Shown piece after piece: positions 1 to 10,985 of a stretch of DNA of 64,000 nt (its first letter is position 1; each line of letters begins with the position of its first letter). This DNA is from Aselliscus stoliczkanus (lineage: Eukaryota > Chordata > Mammalia > Chiroptera > Hipposideridae). The translations under genes were made by a program, and so were the position numbers. Below the pieces are notes generated by a model. It searched no databases. It was given only the letters and a program-made list of their open reading frames with translations, and was not told the DNA's origin. Location: assembly GCA_033961575.1 (NCBI GenBank), contig CM066740.1, positions 89,263,117-89,327,116 on the forward strand, in the 5' to 3' direction.

Positions 1-1428
1 GCCCCATCCTCCCGCCCGAGCAGTGTTAACCAGATGCCCCGGTGGCTGCACCACTCCCTGTGACAAACCCCAGCAGATCCCGTTTGCATAAGGTGAACCA
101 GACTTCTTCGTAGATGCTTCCGGTCCCGTTTGGAAAGAAGAAGTAGAAATGAGTACCTGGAGTGTTGCAGACTAGAGGGGAGCTAGGCAGAGATGTAGGG
201 ACCCCTTCTCAGAGTTGGGGGTGGGAGTCAGCTCTGTTAGCAGTGTCCCCAGCTGCCTGCTGCGGTAGGGGGTGGGGGTGGGAGGCGCTCTGGGTCTGGT
301 TCCCTTGACGAGGGGGAAATACAAAGTGGCCTTGGTTATGTAAATGCAGACTTGGGATGCGAACACTCTGGAGTCCCACCATTTGTCAACAGGAGTGTTC
401 CCATAGTTCTTTGCAGGCGTCACCCTGCCTGGCCTGGGCCTGCCGGAGTCTGCAGAATTGGGAAGCTGCCACTTGGAGCAGAGGTCCCTTGTTTTCCTCT
501 CTGCAGAAACCTTGACCCTTCTGTGGATGGCTGTGCCCCTCCCTCAGGCCTTCTCCCTCGGGCTGCAGCCTTTCTCTGGCTCCTGGGCTTACGCTGTCCC
601 CCAGCCCCCCCTTCTGGAGCCAACTTTGGTGCCACCCTGCCCCTCCCTCCAGGCTGCCCCACCCCCAGCCCTCTTGCTTTCTTGGGAAATATCATGTTTG
701 CAGCTGGAACCCAGCTGCCTGCCACACAGTGACTGCTGCAGTTCTGCTGACCCAGAGGAAAGAGCTAGTTGGGACGAGCGGGTATGGGGGGCTGGCAGTG
801 CTGCCTTCACTGTCCTTCCCTGCCTCGACCTCAGTGCCCTCCTCTAGGACTGAAGGCTGGGCCTCTGAAGGCCCAGGGGCTACAAATTGGCCCACATGAC
901 ACGGAAACCATTTGGAATTCACTGCTAACATTAAAAACATGGAGTCAAGGCAGTTTCTGAGTGAATAAAGCCAGGGCCAGGTGCCCTTGTTGGTGTTTGT
1001 GCCCGCGTGGCTCTCCCAGGGTGGGAACAAGAGAGAGGTGACCTAATACCTGTTTAAAAATAGTTTTAAATGGTTACAAGGAAACACCTTAAAACTAATA
1101 AGGATAGATCATGAGTGGTTACAGAAAAAGTAAAATTACCAAGTTTTTGCCTCGAGTGCAGATGTAGAGAATGGGCAGATTTGGGAACATTGGGCCTGAA
1201 TGCCGTCCATGGGGGCCCTGGCTGGGTCGGGGCCTTAGGTGGGCCTGGGCCCAGCCCAGCTTCCTCAGAGGGGACGTGGTCTTCGTGCATCTTGGACTTG
1301 GGGCCTCGGTCTCACCCGGCCACCCGAGTCTGGCCCTGGTGGGGGAGGCTGGGTACTTGGAGCTGTCGCCTGCTGCGGGGCCCCGGTGCTCGGGAGAGGC
1401 TGCTCACTGTTCAATTGTCTCTCCTTAG
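1..1428. other. LRRC61 upstream intron / 5' flank, no coding feature seen
   Basis: No convincing coding exon is visible here on either strand; the open frames are short, overlapping and without recognisable domains. The segment ends at a good splice acceptor, a pyrimidine tract followed by AG at 1427-1428, which begins the LRRC61 coding exon. It is therefore most simply intron of LRRC61, or an upstream non-coding exon plus intron. I see no CpG island, so the promoter is probably to the left of the window. Confidence 0.5.
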
Positions 1429-1591
1429 GGACCTGCGGCCCCTTCAGCAGGGTGTTGGAAACAGGCCTCTGGAACTGGCCCAAGCCAGTTGATGGTGCCT
1501 TTTCGGGGGTGAACGGCCAGCTGACCCCCAGTGGTACTTGTGTCCCTGTGCCAGACGGTCAAGGCCCAGGCCACCTAGACTGACTTCGCCC

Positions 1592-2371
1592 ATGGAGCCG
1601 CAGGGCGAGAAGCCAGGAGAGGCTGACGGTGTGCGCCTCACGCCCCAGCTGCTCAAGTCACGCTCGGGTGAGTTTGCCCTGGACTCCATCCTGCTGCTGA
1701 AGCTGCGAGGCTTGGGGCTGGTGGACCTGGGCTGCCTGGGGGCATGCCTGGGCCTCGAGTGGCTGGACCTGTCGGGCAACGCGCTCACCCAGCTGGGCCC
1801 ACTGGCCTCCCTGCGCCAGCTGGCTGTGCTCAATGTCGCCAACAATCAGCTGACGGGGCTGGAGCCACTGGCCGCCTGCGAGAACCTGCAGAGTCTCAAT
1901 GCAGCCGGCAACCTGCTGGCCACCTCCGGCCATCTGCAGTGTCTGGCTGGCCTGCGGGGCCTCGAGCACCTGCGGCTCCGGGACCCTGTGGCCCGGCTCA
2001 GCAACCCGCTGTGTGCCAGCCCCTCCTACTGGGCGGTGGTCCGAGAGCTGCTGCCCGGCCTGAAGGTCATCGATGGTGAGCGAGTGACTGGGCGCGGCAG
2101 CGAGTTCTACCAGCTGTGCCGGGACCTGGACAGCTCCCTGCGGCCCAGCCCCAGCCCAGGCTCCAGCACTGCTGAGGCCCAGCCCTGGGTGCCGCCGGGG
2201 TACTGGGAGGCCCGGCCCCCCCGCGGCAGCTCCATCCTGGAGGAGGCCTGCCGGCAGTTCCAGGACACACTGCGGGAGTGCCACGAGCTGGACCGCCAGG
2301 CCCGGGACAGCCTGGCGCAGGCCCAGCAGGCACTCAGCGCTGCGGGCACCACCTCATCCTTTGTCTTTTGA
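1592..2371 (+). CDS. LRRC61: LRRC61, leucine-rich repeat-containing protein 61
   Basis: The exon encodes a 259-residue protein, the length I recall for the mammalian family. Residues about 25-160 hold leucine-rich repeats (for example LEWLDLSGNALTQLGPL and LAVLNVANNQLTGLEPL), followed by an LRR-capping stretch (NPLC...YW..VRELLPGLKVIDGERV). The C-terminal third has a short, probably coiled-coil segment (ILEEACRQFQDTLRECHELD) and ends in SSFVF. The start is the ATG at 1592; the open frame extends upstream only through non-ATG codons. The coding region lies in one exon that begins at an acceptor at 1427-1428 and runs into the 3' UTR. The cellular role is poorly characterised; the fold suggests a protein-interaction role. 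It is convergent with RARRES2. No break is seen. Confidence 0.95.
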   Translation: MEPQGEKPGEADGVRLTPQLLKSRSGEFALDSILLLKLRGLGLVDLGCLGACLGLEWLDLSGNALTQLGPLASLRQLAVLNVANNQLTGLEPLAACENLQSLNAAGNLLATSGHLQCLAGLRGLEHLRLRDPVARLSNPLCASPSYWAVVRELLPGLKVIDGERVTGRGSEFYQLCRDLDSSLRPSPSPGSSTAEAQPWVPPGYWEARPPRGSSILEEACRQFQDTLRECHELDRQARDSLAQAQQALSAAGTTSSFVF

Positions 2372-2965
2372 ATATGCTCCATGGCGTGGGACAGCCCGGC
2401 TGGTGGCTGTGGGGTCGGCGCGGTGTGACCTAGCTGCCCGCACCCCGCTCCGTCTCTGCCCTGGTCTTCAGGGTTTCATCACGCTGGCCACTGGCCAGCA
2501 GACTGCTGTTGGCTTATCCCTATTCCTAAGAGCAGCCCCCCTCCCTCCCACTCCTACCTCAAGAAAATTTCACACCGTCTTTCAACATTCTTAAGGGAGG
2601 CACCTCCCCAGTGGCCTCTAGCAGGTTTAAGGGCTCTCATGAGCAGCTGGCACGTGTCCTGCCACCTATGCTGAGCGCCTGGGAGGCCCCAGGCCATGCC
2701 CACAGCTGCCGCCCAGGCCTAAGACTTAGAGGAAGGAAGCTCTGCTTCCTAGGGTCAGAGGCGCAAAGGCAGGGATGCCCCCCCCACCTCCAGGGGTCCT
2801 GGAAGAGGGCGTGCAGCGCCCTCCCAGAGCACAGAGCATGCAAGCTGCCCTTACCCACCTGCCAAACCTGCCCGTCCAGGTGACCCTCCGCCCTGGCCGT
2901 CTGGAGCCTGCACTGCTCAGCCTCACTCACGCTAACCCCTATTAAATATTTGTTTTAATTTGCAT
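2372..2965 (+). other. LRRC61: LRRC61 3' UTR
   Basis: This is non-coding sequence between the LRRC61 stop and an ATTAAA signal at 2941. Transcript end is inferred shortly after the signal. Only about 260 bp separates it from the RARRES2 polyadenylation signal, so the two genes converge tail to tail. Confidence 0.6.
2941..2946 (+). terminator. Polyadenylation signal (ATTAAA) of LRRC61
   Basis: ATTAAA, the commonest variant signal, lies 570 bp after the LRRC61 stop and is followed by a T-rich stretch. It is the first plausible signal after the stop on this strand. Confidence 0.55.
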
Positions 2966-3225
2966 CACTGCCTGTCATTTCACGTGGGCACGAGCACCTG
3001 AAAGCAAACTGGTCTCCTGCAGAAAGGAGGAGCACACACGAGGCCCCCTGCCTGATTTTGGGGTGTCCAGTAGGAAGTACTCTGCTCCCTGCTCCCCCTG
3101 GGGCTTGGCTTCCTCCTGCAAGAGGTTCCCGGCCTTTGCTCACTCACTTGGCCTCCCACCAGTTGAGCTGAGGGGAGGAGAGAATGTGATGCAAGGGGAG
3201 GAAAGAACACAGCTCGGAGAGCAGT

Positions 3226-3231
3226 TTTATT
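3226..3231 (-). terminator. Polyadenylation signal (AATAAA) of RARRES2
   Basis: AATAAA on the minus strand lies downstream of a probable non-coding terminal exon. An acceptor (TTTCCTCTAG, minus strand) near 3323 and a donor (CCG/GTAGGT) just after the stop codon at 3478 suggest that the stop codon is in the penultimate exon and that 3323 to about 3210 is 3' UTR. Confidence 0.6.
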
Positions 3232-3477
3232 AGCTTGGGGAAAAGGGGGTCATTCTCCACGGCACAGGGACGGCTGTTTCACTGGCTGCCTTCCACAGCT
3301 GCCCAGAAAGCCAGATGAAATTCTAGAGGAAAAGCAAAACCAAGAGTGGGCTGTGAGAGAAGCTGTTTCCGTCCTGATCCTGGGTCCCTCCCCCCGCTCC
3401 TCCTGCAGCCCAGCACCCCAAAGCCCACCCAGGGCTGTCCGCTCCACTGTCTTCTCACCCACCTGGCTACCTACCGG

Positions 3478-4217
3478 TCAGGCATCAGCCCTCATGAAGG
3501 CAAATTGTCCTGGAAAGTAGTAGCTTTGGGGATCCTCACCAGCGTGCTCCACCTTGCTGCACTGGGCCTCCTGGTTCCCCGTGGGCTCCTGCCAGCACCA
3601 GCCTCGGCTCAGGCCCACGCAGCAGTGCCCAGGGAGGGGAGGGCTGCCGCATCCTCTGTCTCTGCTGTGCCCACCCCCACAGCCCCTCCTCACCTCTCCT
3701 ACCCTCTCCTCAACTTCCCTCACCCCTGCTCCCCCTCCTCATCCTTCCCAGCCCTCATTCTTCTCACCCCTCTTCACTCCTCATTCTCCCTCCTCACTCT
3801 TCTGTCCAGGCTTCTGCTTCCTGACTGGCCCACAGGCCAGCTGCGGTCCATCACACCAGCCGCCTCCCCAACCTCTGCTTGCTCCTCTGCCCACTCTTAC
3901 CCGTTGGGCCTGTGCCTCGATTGGGCAGTGGACCATCCGGCCCAGGACTTTAGACTCCCGGTCCAACTTGATGCAGGCCAGGCATTTCCGCTTCCTCTGG
4001 GGAGGGGGGCAGGGGGCCAGGAGAGGAAAGGGGTGAGGGCAGACCTGTGGCTCCGTGAGGGTAGAGACTGGGGCTGCCTTCCCCTGTAGGCCCTAAGGCG
4101 GAGGGGCAAGGGTCCTGCAGGCCAGCTGGTGTCAGGTGCGGCCCACCCTCGGACTGGGAAATTTCACAAGTCAAACTACCCTGCACTTTTCAAACCTTTG
4201 GAACTTGAGCGTGTGTG

Positions 4218-4269
<52 letters not shown>

Positions 4270-5438
4270 GGACAGGGTGGGGAGCAAGAATCCACGAGCA
4301 GCTTTTCCCCATCTGACTCCCACCAGACCTGCTCTGTTGTCATTACTTATTTGCATTTTCTTGTTAAGATTTGTTTTGAACACAAGGCTTTTGGCACGAA
4401 AGGAAAACCACTGGTATCATCCAGCCCTCCCTTAACAGATGGTGGAAACTGTGGCCTTCAGAGAATCTACAAAACCACAGGGCTGGCTGGTGCAAAGCAG
4501 GGCTTGCCCCCAAGGTGAATGGTTGCAGTTACACACTGTTACGGATCAGCCCAGGCTGGGCCATCTCCACTCGAAGACCCACAGAAAACAGAATTCACCA
4601 GTTTTGGGGGCCATACCAGCCCCATACCTTGGGCTTCCTCCAGTGGCCTGAAGCCTGGGAGAGGAATGCGGATGGCAGCTGTCCCCCGCTCCCTCGCAGC
4701 CCTGGCCTGTCTGGGCCCAGACCACCCACATCATCACAACCCCGGGCCCCATAGTGGGGTCTCCAACCTCAGGGCTTCTTGCTAGATCTCCAACCAAACC
4801 CCAGTTACGGACGCCCACACCCGAGCAGCGCTTCATCACACATGCACACACACCGCAGCGCTTCATCACGCATGCACACGCACCGCAGCGCTTCATCACG
4901 CATGCACACGCACCCCGTTGGACTTGACTTTGCACTCAGCTTTCTTCCAGTCCTTCTTCCCGCAGCTTGTCTGCTGGATCTTGAATTCCAGCCTCACAAA
5001 CGTTCCCGCCGGGAAGAGCTACCGACAGACAGACAGACAGACAGAGGAAGGCCAGCAGCCAGCTGAGTGTGCAGAACTCTTCCTAGATGTGACCCACCTC
5101 TCCTCCCCACAGTGGACAGCACATTCCAGTCGGTGGCTGGGCTGGTGGCCTTTCTCCAGAGAGTGGGGTGCTCACAGCCCAAGTGCTTCTGCACGTGCTT
5201 CCTGGGGATGTGCTGGCGTCGGGGTGCGGCCTTCCCCCTCCCCTCCCTGGGTCATGCTGCTAACCGTGTCCGTGGCACTGTCCATACTGGTCTTCTGGAA
5301 GGCCCACTGCACACGTGGGTGCTTGTGGAATTCCTCCAGGGCCACCTGCAGGCCCTGGAGCTGCGTGGCTGTGAGCTCAGCCCTGCCCACACCCATTGTG
5401 CCCAGCCACAGGGCCAGCAGGATCAGCGGCCTCCACAT
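3478..5438 (-). CDS. RARRES2: RARRES2 (chemerin), four coding exons
   Basis: Encodes chemerin, a secreted cystatin-fold chemoattractant and adipokine acting through CMKLR1. On the minus strand the coding exons are 5438-5265, 5018-4914, 3996-3901 and 3588-3478; all introns have GT/AG ends and phase 0, giving 58+35+32+36 = 161 residues (human is 163). Residues 1-20 form a signal peptide (MWRPLILLALWLGTMGVGRA). The six mature-region cysteines expected for three disulfides are all present: two in exon 2, three in exon 3, one in exon 4. Characteristic segments are ELTATQLQGLQVALEEFHKH and RKRKCLACIKL. The ATG exon has an acceptor ending at 5463, so at least one non-coding exon lies upstream. The C-terminus is unusual: YFPGQFAFM-RADA, where human has ...FAFS followed by a longer tail. 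A minisatellite abuts the exon 2 donor. Confidence 0.95.
4210..4268. repeat. (GT)n microsatellite
   Basis: About 29 GT dinucleotides with one GC interruption, in the RARRES2 intron between coding exons 2 and 3. Confidence 0.95.
4826..4915. repeat. 30-bp minisatellite, three units, at the RARRES2 exon 2 donor
   Basis: Three near-identical 30 bp units start at 4826, 4856 and 4886, each beginning CAGCGCTTCATCAC. The array runs directly into the last bases of RARRES2 exon 2, so the true donor GTGCGT (minus strand, 4913 downward) is part of the repeat and donor-like copies recur at 30 bp intervals in the intron. A short GACA tetranucleotide run (5024-5044) lies just beyond the other end of the same exon. 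Confidence 0.9.
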
Positions 5439-6907
5439 GGCTTCGTCTCAGTCACCCTGGTCCTGCAAGGGGTGTGTGTGATCCTCAGCTCTTCAGAGCA
5501 GCCAATGGAGCCATCAGACCCCAGCTCCGCACTCAGGGGCCATGCCTGGCAGAGCTCTGGGCAGAGGTGGAGGGACAGGAAGTGGCCCTTTGCTGAGATT
5601 CCCCTGGTATTCCCCTGTCCTTTGCTCCTCCCCACCCTGCCTCCCACTGCGCCCGGGGTCCAGCTCAGCCCAGGTTTGGCCCTGTCCTGGGCAGGTGCTG
5701 AGTCAGCTTTTGTCCGTGGCCAACAGCCAGGGAAGCAGTCCTGTTACCCAGCCTTTCCCCTTCTCCCTTTTCTGATCCATCCTTGCCCCCCACTGCCCCT
5801 CTGCCCCGAGATCCCCTCTCTGCTTTCCCCCATCTCGGCCTCGCCAGCCGCCTCCCCTTCCCGCCCTGGGTCTGCTGGCTTCCGCCTGGTCCGGACTCTG
5901 GCCCTCGTCTCCCCTCCCCACTGGATGACTTGGTGGTGGGGTGGACTGGGGCATAGAAAGGAGGCCTGTTGGAGGCTGAATATTTTTGGAAGGACGCAAA
6001 CATGTGGGAGGGGCCCAAGCTGGGTGGGAACCCAGGAGGATGCTTAACCCTCCCAGTGCTGGGACTGCCAGTTGCCAGGGGCCGTACCCCTGAGCCGGAA
6101 ATGGGGGTCTTGTCTGGGTCCCACCTGTGGCTTTCTTCTTCAGGCAGACCCTCCCTGCCTTGCCTTTTTTTTTCTGGGCCTTCCACGCCACCCTTCACCC
6201 AGCCCTTCTGACCTTGTTCCCCAGCCCATCATTGGGGTCCCCTGAGGGGTGTACCTTCCCCGAGACCTCCGCCTGTCCTGGTGGTGGTAGGACCAGGAAG
6301 TCAGAGATGTGGAAACTGAGGCCCCTCAGCGAAATGATACCGTGCTGTTGCCTTAAAGCAAGGGCTCCTGGACAAGTTGACCAGTTTCGCCCTTAGAGCG
6401 GCTCCCTCTGCCTGCCCCTCTTCTCCTGTCCAGCTGCCATACAGCCTGCTCCTCCCTACTCACCTCCTCTCCTGTGCCCTGGGGTGTCTTCTAACTTTCC
6501 GTGGCTACTTGGCCAAGCTGTCAGCCTCTTTCTGGTCCCCCTGCCCGGCACCGCCCTCCCTCTCCTCCCACTCCCACCCCCTGGGCCCCCTCCAGCCCTG
6601 GCGCAGCCCGAGGCTCCTCCCCACCCTGTTAGGACCGGCCTCCCTGGCAGCTCGCCCACCAGAGCCTTCCCTCTCCATCCCACCTTCCGCAGCCCCTCCT
6701 CCATCCTGCCGCCGTGACCGTGACCCAGGCTGGGGCACTAGTGGCTCACCCTATCAGGGCTAGGTGGCCCCGAAGACATGAAACAAGGCTGCCCTCCTCT
6801 CACCTTTCCCTGGCCCAGGAGCCCAAGCACCCGGCCTGCACTCTTCTCCCGGAATGTGGGACTGCCCTGCACCCTACCCTGCCTCCAGGTAGGGCTGCCC
6901 TTTTCTT
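5439..6907. other. RARRES2 5' region and intergenic DNA
   Basis: C-rich and pyrimidine-rich DNA upstream of the RARRES2 ATG exon. It probably contains the non-coding first exon and promoter of RARRES2, but I could not place a transcription start. The long open frames here are low-complexity proline/serine translations of C-rich DNA and carry no domain. Confidence 0.5.
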
Positions 6908-7021
6908 TTCTTTTTTTTTTGGGGGGGGGGAACAGTGTCGCTGGCCCTCATATGTGGGACCCGAACCAGGGCCACTGGCTTCCCAAGCCAGCACTTAACC
7001 ACTGCGCCACTCGGCCGGCCC
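6908..7021 (-). mobile_element. tRNA-derived short SINE (copy 1)
   Basis: Minus-strand copy of the window's main SINE: head GGCCGGCCGAGTGGCGCA, GGTTCGG-type box B, tail AGTG.CACTG followed by poly(A). Target-site duplication AGGGCTGCCCTTTTCTT flanks it at 6891-6907 and 7022-7038. Confidence 0.9.
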
Positions 7022-7258
7022 AGGGCTGCCCTTTTCTTAGGGTCCTCCTGGGTGACCAGTCCCCAGCGTCCGGAAACACTCATTTCAGGAAATTGTTCCC
7101 AGAAATACAGGTATCCTCAAACCAGATGAGACCTCAAGGAGTCATTTGATCTCTGCCCTGCATCCAGCACCCCAAAACCACACTGAGAAGAAAGGAGTCA
7201 TTTTCTGAGATGACTCTGGTGTCCCACAACCTTTATCACCAGTACCCGTGTTCAGTCT

Positions 7259-7365
7259 TTTTTTTTTTTTTTTGAGGGCAGTGTTACTGGCCCTCATATG
7301 TGGGATCCAAACCGGGGCCACTGACGTCCCAAGCCAGCGCTTAACCACCGCGCTACTCGTCAGGC
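7259..7365 (-). mobile_element. tRNA-derived short SINE (copy 2)
   Basis: Minus-strand copy, diverged in the head (GGCCTGACGAGTAGCGC). Target-site duplication CCCGTGTTCAGTCTT at 7244-7258 and 7366-7380. Confidence 0.9.
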
Positions 7366-9640
7366 CCCGTGTTCAGTCTTGATCCTGCATGTCCCATCCT
7401 TGATAGCAATAGACTATAGACTCAAGAGTTTCATGTGGGGCTGTTGGGAGCCCTCAGGCATGGCAGAACGGTGTGGTAGAATTCATAAGGCCAGTGGGGA
7501 GTCAGGGAAAACTGTCCAAATATTGGTTCAACTCCTGCGCATCCTGAGCAAATATGAACCGGCTCTGGGACTTTGCATGTTAGTAACCAGGGCGACCATG
7601 TCTCGGCCTCCAGGCCCCATGTCAATGACTGGAAATAGAGGATCTCATTGAACTTCCAAAGCCCTGGAACTGCTGCTGCTTTTTCTGCATGGTGGGATCA
7701 GAAACCCTACCCAAGGAGTTGGTGTAAGGATGAAATAAGGAAGTATATGGAAAATGGCTGATGGCCCATGTGGACGAAAAAGGGGGCCACATACTAAAGC
7801 TGAAAAGCTCAGGGGAGGCCAGCATGGCGGGCCCTACAAACTCAGAGGCCAAAACTAACCTCATAGGGTGGTCTGAACACACAAATTCCCAACTGAAAGC
7901 AGGTCATGGCGGGTCCTCATGTCCTAAGCCTGTAGCTTCCTAGACAAAGGTCCGCCTTTACCTGAAGGGAGCCTGAGCCTGTCTGTTATCTTTTTGCATC
8001 TGAGATAACAAACCCTGGGAATGTCAGAGTAACCTCCTTTTCCAGACCCCCGAGGGCACACCCACTGCACCAGTGCAGAGACCACAGAACCCCGCATTGT
8101 TACCTTGTTCCCTGAATAGGACTTGTGTGTTCCTCTATGTGCTGTAAATGTTAATCATTAACTATCCCGGACCCACCAATGTAAAAGAAGTGTGTGTCCC
8201 TCCCTTTCACTTTTTGATTCCTGGTTTAGCCCCAAGAACTCTTGATTCCATTGGACCCAAGAATCATGCCACTTTGCCACCATGGCTTTATATACGAGAT
8301 ACATGCTTGTTAGACTATAAGTCTTCACAGGCACCGACAATGAGCAGCATCTCAGCCACGGGGAGGCACTGAGGGCAGTTTAGATGCTGTGAAATGAAGT
8401 ACTTTTTAAGTGTTCTTTTTAAAATTAATTTTATTTAGTATATTATTTGTTGAGTGTATTAATTTAATAGACTGTTACTATGTAGTAGTTAAAAATGCTA
8501 TATTGTTGCAATTTATAATAACATCCGCAAAGTAAGCCTTAAATCATGTTAAAAGGAAACTCTCTTCCAATGTTTTCAGACAGTGAAGGCAAACCAGTTC
8601 TGGGAATAGTGAGACTTCACTGGCCAACTCTGAAAGCACCACATTTAACTGTGACCTAGATTTGATCTTGGAGCCAGTCAAAAAGCACTGACTTGAAGCC
8701 TGGTTTACACTGATTCCTCCAAGTCTCCAAGTGGTTTTATTCAAGAGGAGTCTGGGTAGGAATGATCCAAGGTTAGATGTAGCATTCTTTGTTAGTGATG
8801 CACATGTTCAGATGGTTTTCATAAACAACAGCACATGCCATTCACAGGAAACAAAACACTTGAAAATATACCTGGTTCTGCTAAATTGCAAAGACTTAGC
8901 AGAGATTCTGTTTTGAATTCCCTTGTGTTCCCAATCAAACTTGGCTTTTGGTAGATTTTAAACCAATAATTGATACACATTGGCTTCTAAATCTGTCTTT
9001 TAAGTTCAAGAAAATATAATCTGGAGTAGAAAAAGACACAGCATTGTAATAATAGATGAGATTTGACCTTGAAAGGGTGGAAATGTCAATTTCTAGGTAA
9101 AATCAAGTTCTTTCCAGGCTGAGACACCAAGATGATTTGTTGCAGTGTTTCCTGGTAAGGTCTGGTCCCAAGACCAAATCATCACCAAACGGTGTAAACA
9201 CAGTTGCCAGGGAGTGGAGGGCTCTCCTCCCATGAAGGGTGTGATTCTGGCCACGTCATTCCCCCTCAGAGCCAGAGGTTCCCTAGAGTTTTCTGCATTC
9301 CAGCTATTCTGGAATAATGTTCCAGATAAAAGAACATGTTTAAGGCACTGCTACCTACAACCAGAGTCTGTCAAGTGGGAGAGTTATAGACTGAAATTTT
9401 CTTCCAAGTTCCTTGTTCTTTACCTCACTCACATACTGACTTGAGCTTTTCTGTAAGAAAAAGTGGCATTTTCTCTCACTAAAAGTCCTGCCAGACTCCC
9501 AACAGCTGCTTAACAAGGAGCAGCCAAGGGAAGAGTTTGCAGTTTATTAGTAGACACATGGCTTGTGGCTGCTGCCTAGGCAGCTCAGTGTGGTCCAATT
9601 AAATTCGCTTAGCCAGTGGATTAGCTTCTTACATTTTCTC
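7366..9640. other. Intergenic DNA, possible LTR remnant at about 7,650-8,390
   Basis: No gene is visible. The part from about 7,650 to 8,390 has the layout of a solo LTR: mixed composition, a TTTATATACG TATA-like box at about 8,289, then a change to AT-rich DNA. I could not define its ends or family. From 8,400 to 9,640 the sequence is AT-rich and I see nothing in it. Confidence 0.3.
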
Positions 9641-9850
9641 ATTCATTTGGTCTGCACTTACTGAATACCTACCATGGACCAGACACCTTTCTAGGGACTG
9701 GCTCTATGGTGGTTAGAAAGAGAGACCCAATCCTGCCTTGTGAGACTTACGTTGTGGTGCTAACTAGACAAAAGCCATGTAAATGAATGAATACCTAATT
9801 TCAAGTAGGTGATAAGTGCAATGAAGAACATTAAGGCCAATATAAAGGTG
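9640..9850 (+). repeat. L2-like LINE relic
   Basis: Degenerate but recognisable L2 3' sequence (TTACTGAATACCTACCATG, then GTGATAAGTGCAATGAAGAA motifs). Confidence 0.55.
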
Positions 9851-9867
9851 ACTGTAGGAGCGGGTGG

Positions 9868-10985
9868 TCGGATGAATGATGCCTAATACTTGTCCAAGTC
9901 CTATTCCTGGAATCTGTGACTGTGACCTTATATGGTGAAGGGGATGCAGATGTGATTAAGCTAAGGATTTTGAGATGGGGAGATTATGTTGGGTATTTCC
10001 CAACATAATTAAAAAACAAATCTCCTGCCAAGTTTGAAAAGCTCCCCACAAAACTAGGAGAGAAAGAAATGTTTTCTTATTGAGTAAGCCTTACACCAGA
10101 AAGAGATGCACATCGCAGGCCATCCGCTAGGAGGTTACAAAGGCAGAAAGAAATCTCACGTGTTGCTCAGCCGGGCAGATGCAACCCGTTACACACATGT
10201 TCTCAAGATAAACCACTACTGGTCCTCAGGTCAGAGGACGTGACCATTTGTCACACAGAGTTCATCCTAGCTTCACCTGTAACTGGGGTGACCATCCATG
10301 TGAGCTAATTCCTTTATCCAGGGGAAAAACACACTTGTCTCCTTTTGTGACAGGAGGTAGTTTTGTAGCTTGGAGCCAGGTGTCCAGCCAAGTTAGACTC
10401 CCACCCTCACGTGGGGACTGGCGGACAGCGCCCTACCTCCCTTGATATTTACTTTTCAAAGAGATGGCTCCAGGTCCCAGAGAGAGACAGTCCTGGCTTG
10501 TAAAGCTTTCAAGAGGCTTATTTATACATCCATTTCCAAGAGACAGAGAAAAATTCACAATGACAAGTTTTCATAGGAAAGGGTGGTGGTTGTGGGGAAA
10601 GTCTCCCCGCTTTTGCACCAGGGAGAATGAAAATTTGTCTTGAATTTGTATTTGCCTTTATGACTATCCAGGACTATCTGGGTGGCCCCTGAAGATAATC
10701 ACAAGTGTCCTGATAAGAGGGCAGCAGCGGGAGATTTGACCGTAGCGGAGCGAGGAGGCAGTGTGGCCACTGAAGCAAGCTGATACATCTCTGGCTCTAA
10801 GATGGAGGAAGGGGTCCTGAGTCCTACATGGAATGCAGCTCTAGAAGCTGGAAAAGGCAAGGAAACAGATTCTCCCTTGGAGCCTCTGGAGGGAACATGG
10901 CCCTGCTGACACCTTGATTTCGCCCCCCTGTGAAACTGATTTTGGATATCTGACCTCTGGATCGCAGGCAGATGAACAGCAACTC
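9868..10985 (+). mobile_element. Ancient MaLR/ERVL-type LTR, split by a younger insertion
   Basis: Two parts, about 9,868-10,002 and 10,656-10,985, read as one old mammalian LTR-class repeat (GTGACCTTATATGG ... GTCCTGATAAGAGG ... CATGGCCCTGCTGACACCTT). The middle is a separate inserted repeat. The same family appears reversed at 60,538-61,030. The subfamily name is uncertain. Confidence 0.5.
10003..10655 (+). mobile_element. Unclassified LTR-like repeat, copy A
   Basis: About 640 bp, closely matching a second copy at 25,047-26,340 in the same orientation. The first about 500 bp are nearly identical by eye, with only scattered substitutions. It interrupts an older repeat, so it is a transposon insertion and not unique DNA. 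No coding capacity; a solo LTR is the likeliest explanation but the ends are not certain. Confidence 0.6.

Noticed and set aside
2372..3225. ZBED6CL, the neighbour of LRRC61 in human
   Set aside because: No hAT-dimerisation-like frame is present here; in human it lies on the other side of the LRRC61 coding exon, so it is probably left of the window.
4826..4915. CRISPR-like array of 30 bp repeats
   Set aside because: Units are directly contiguous with no spacers, and the DNA is vertebrate.
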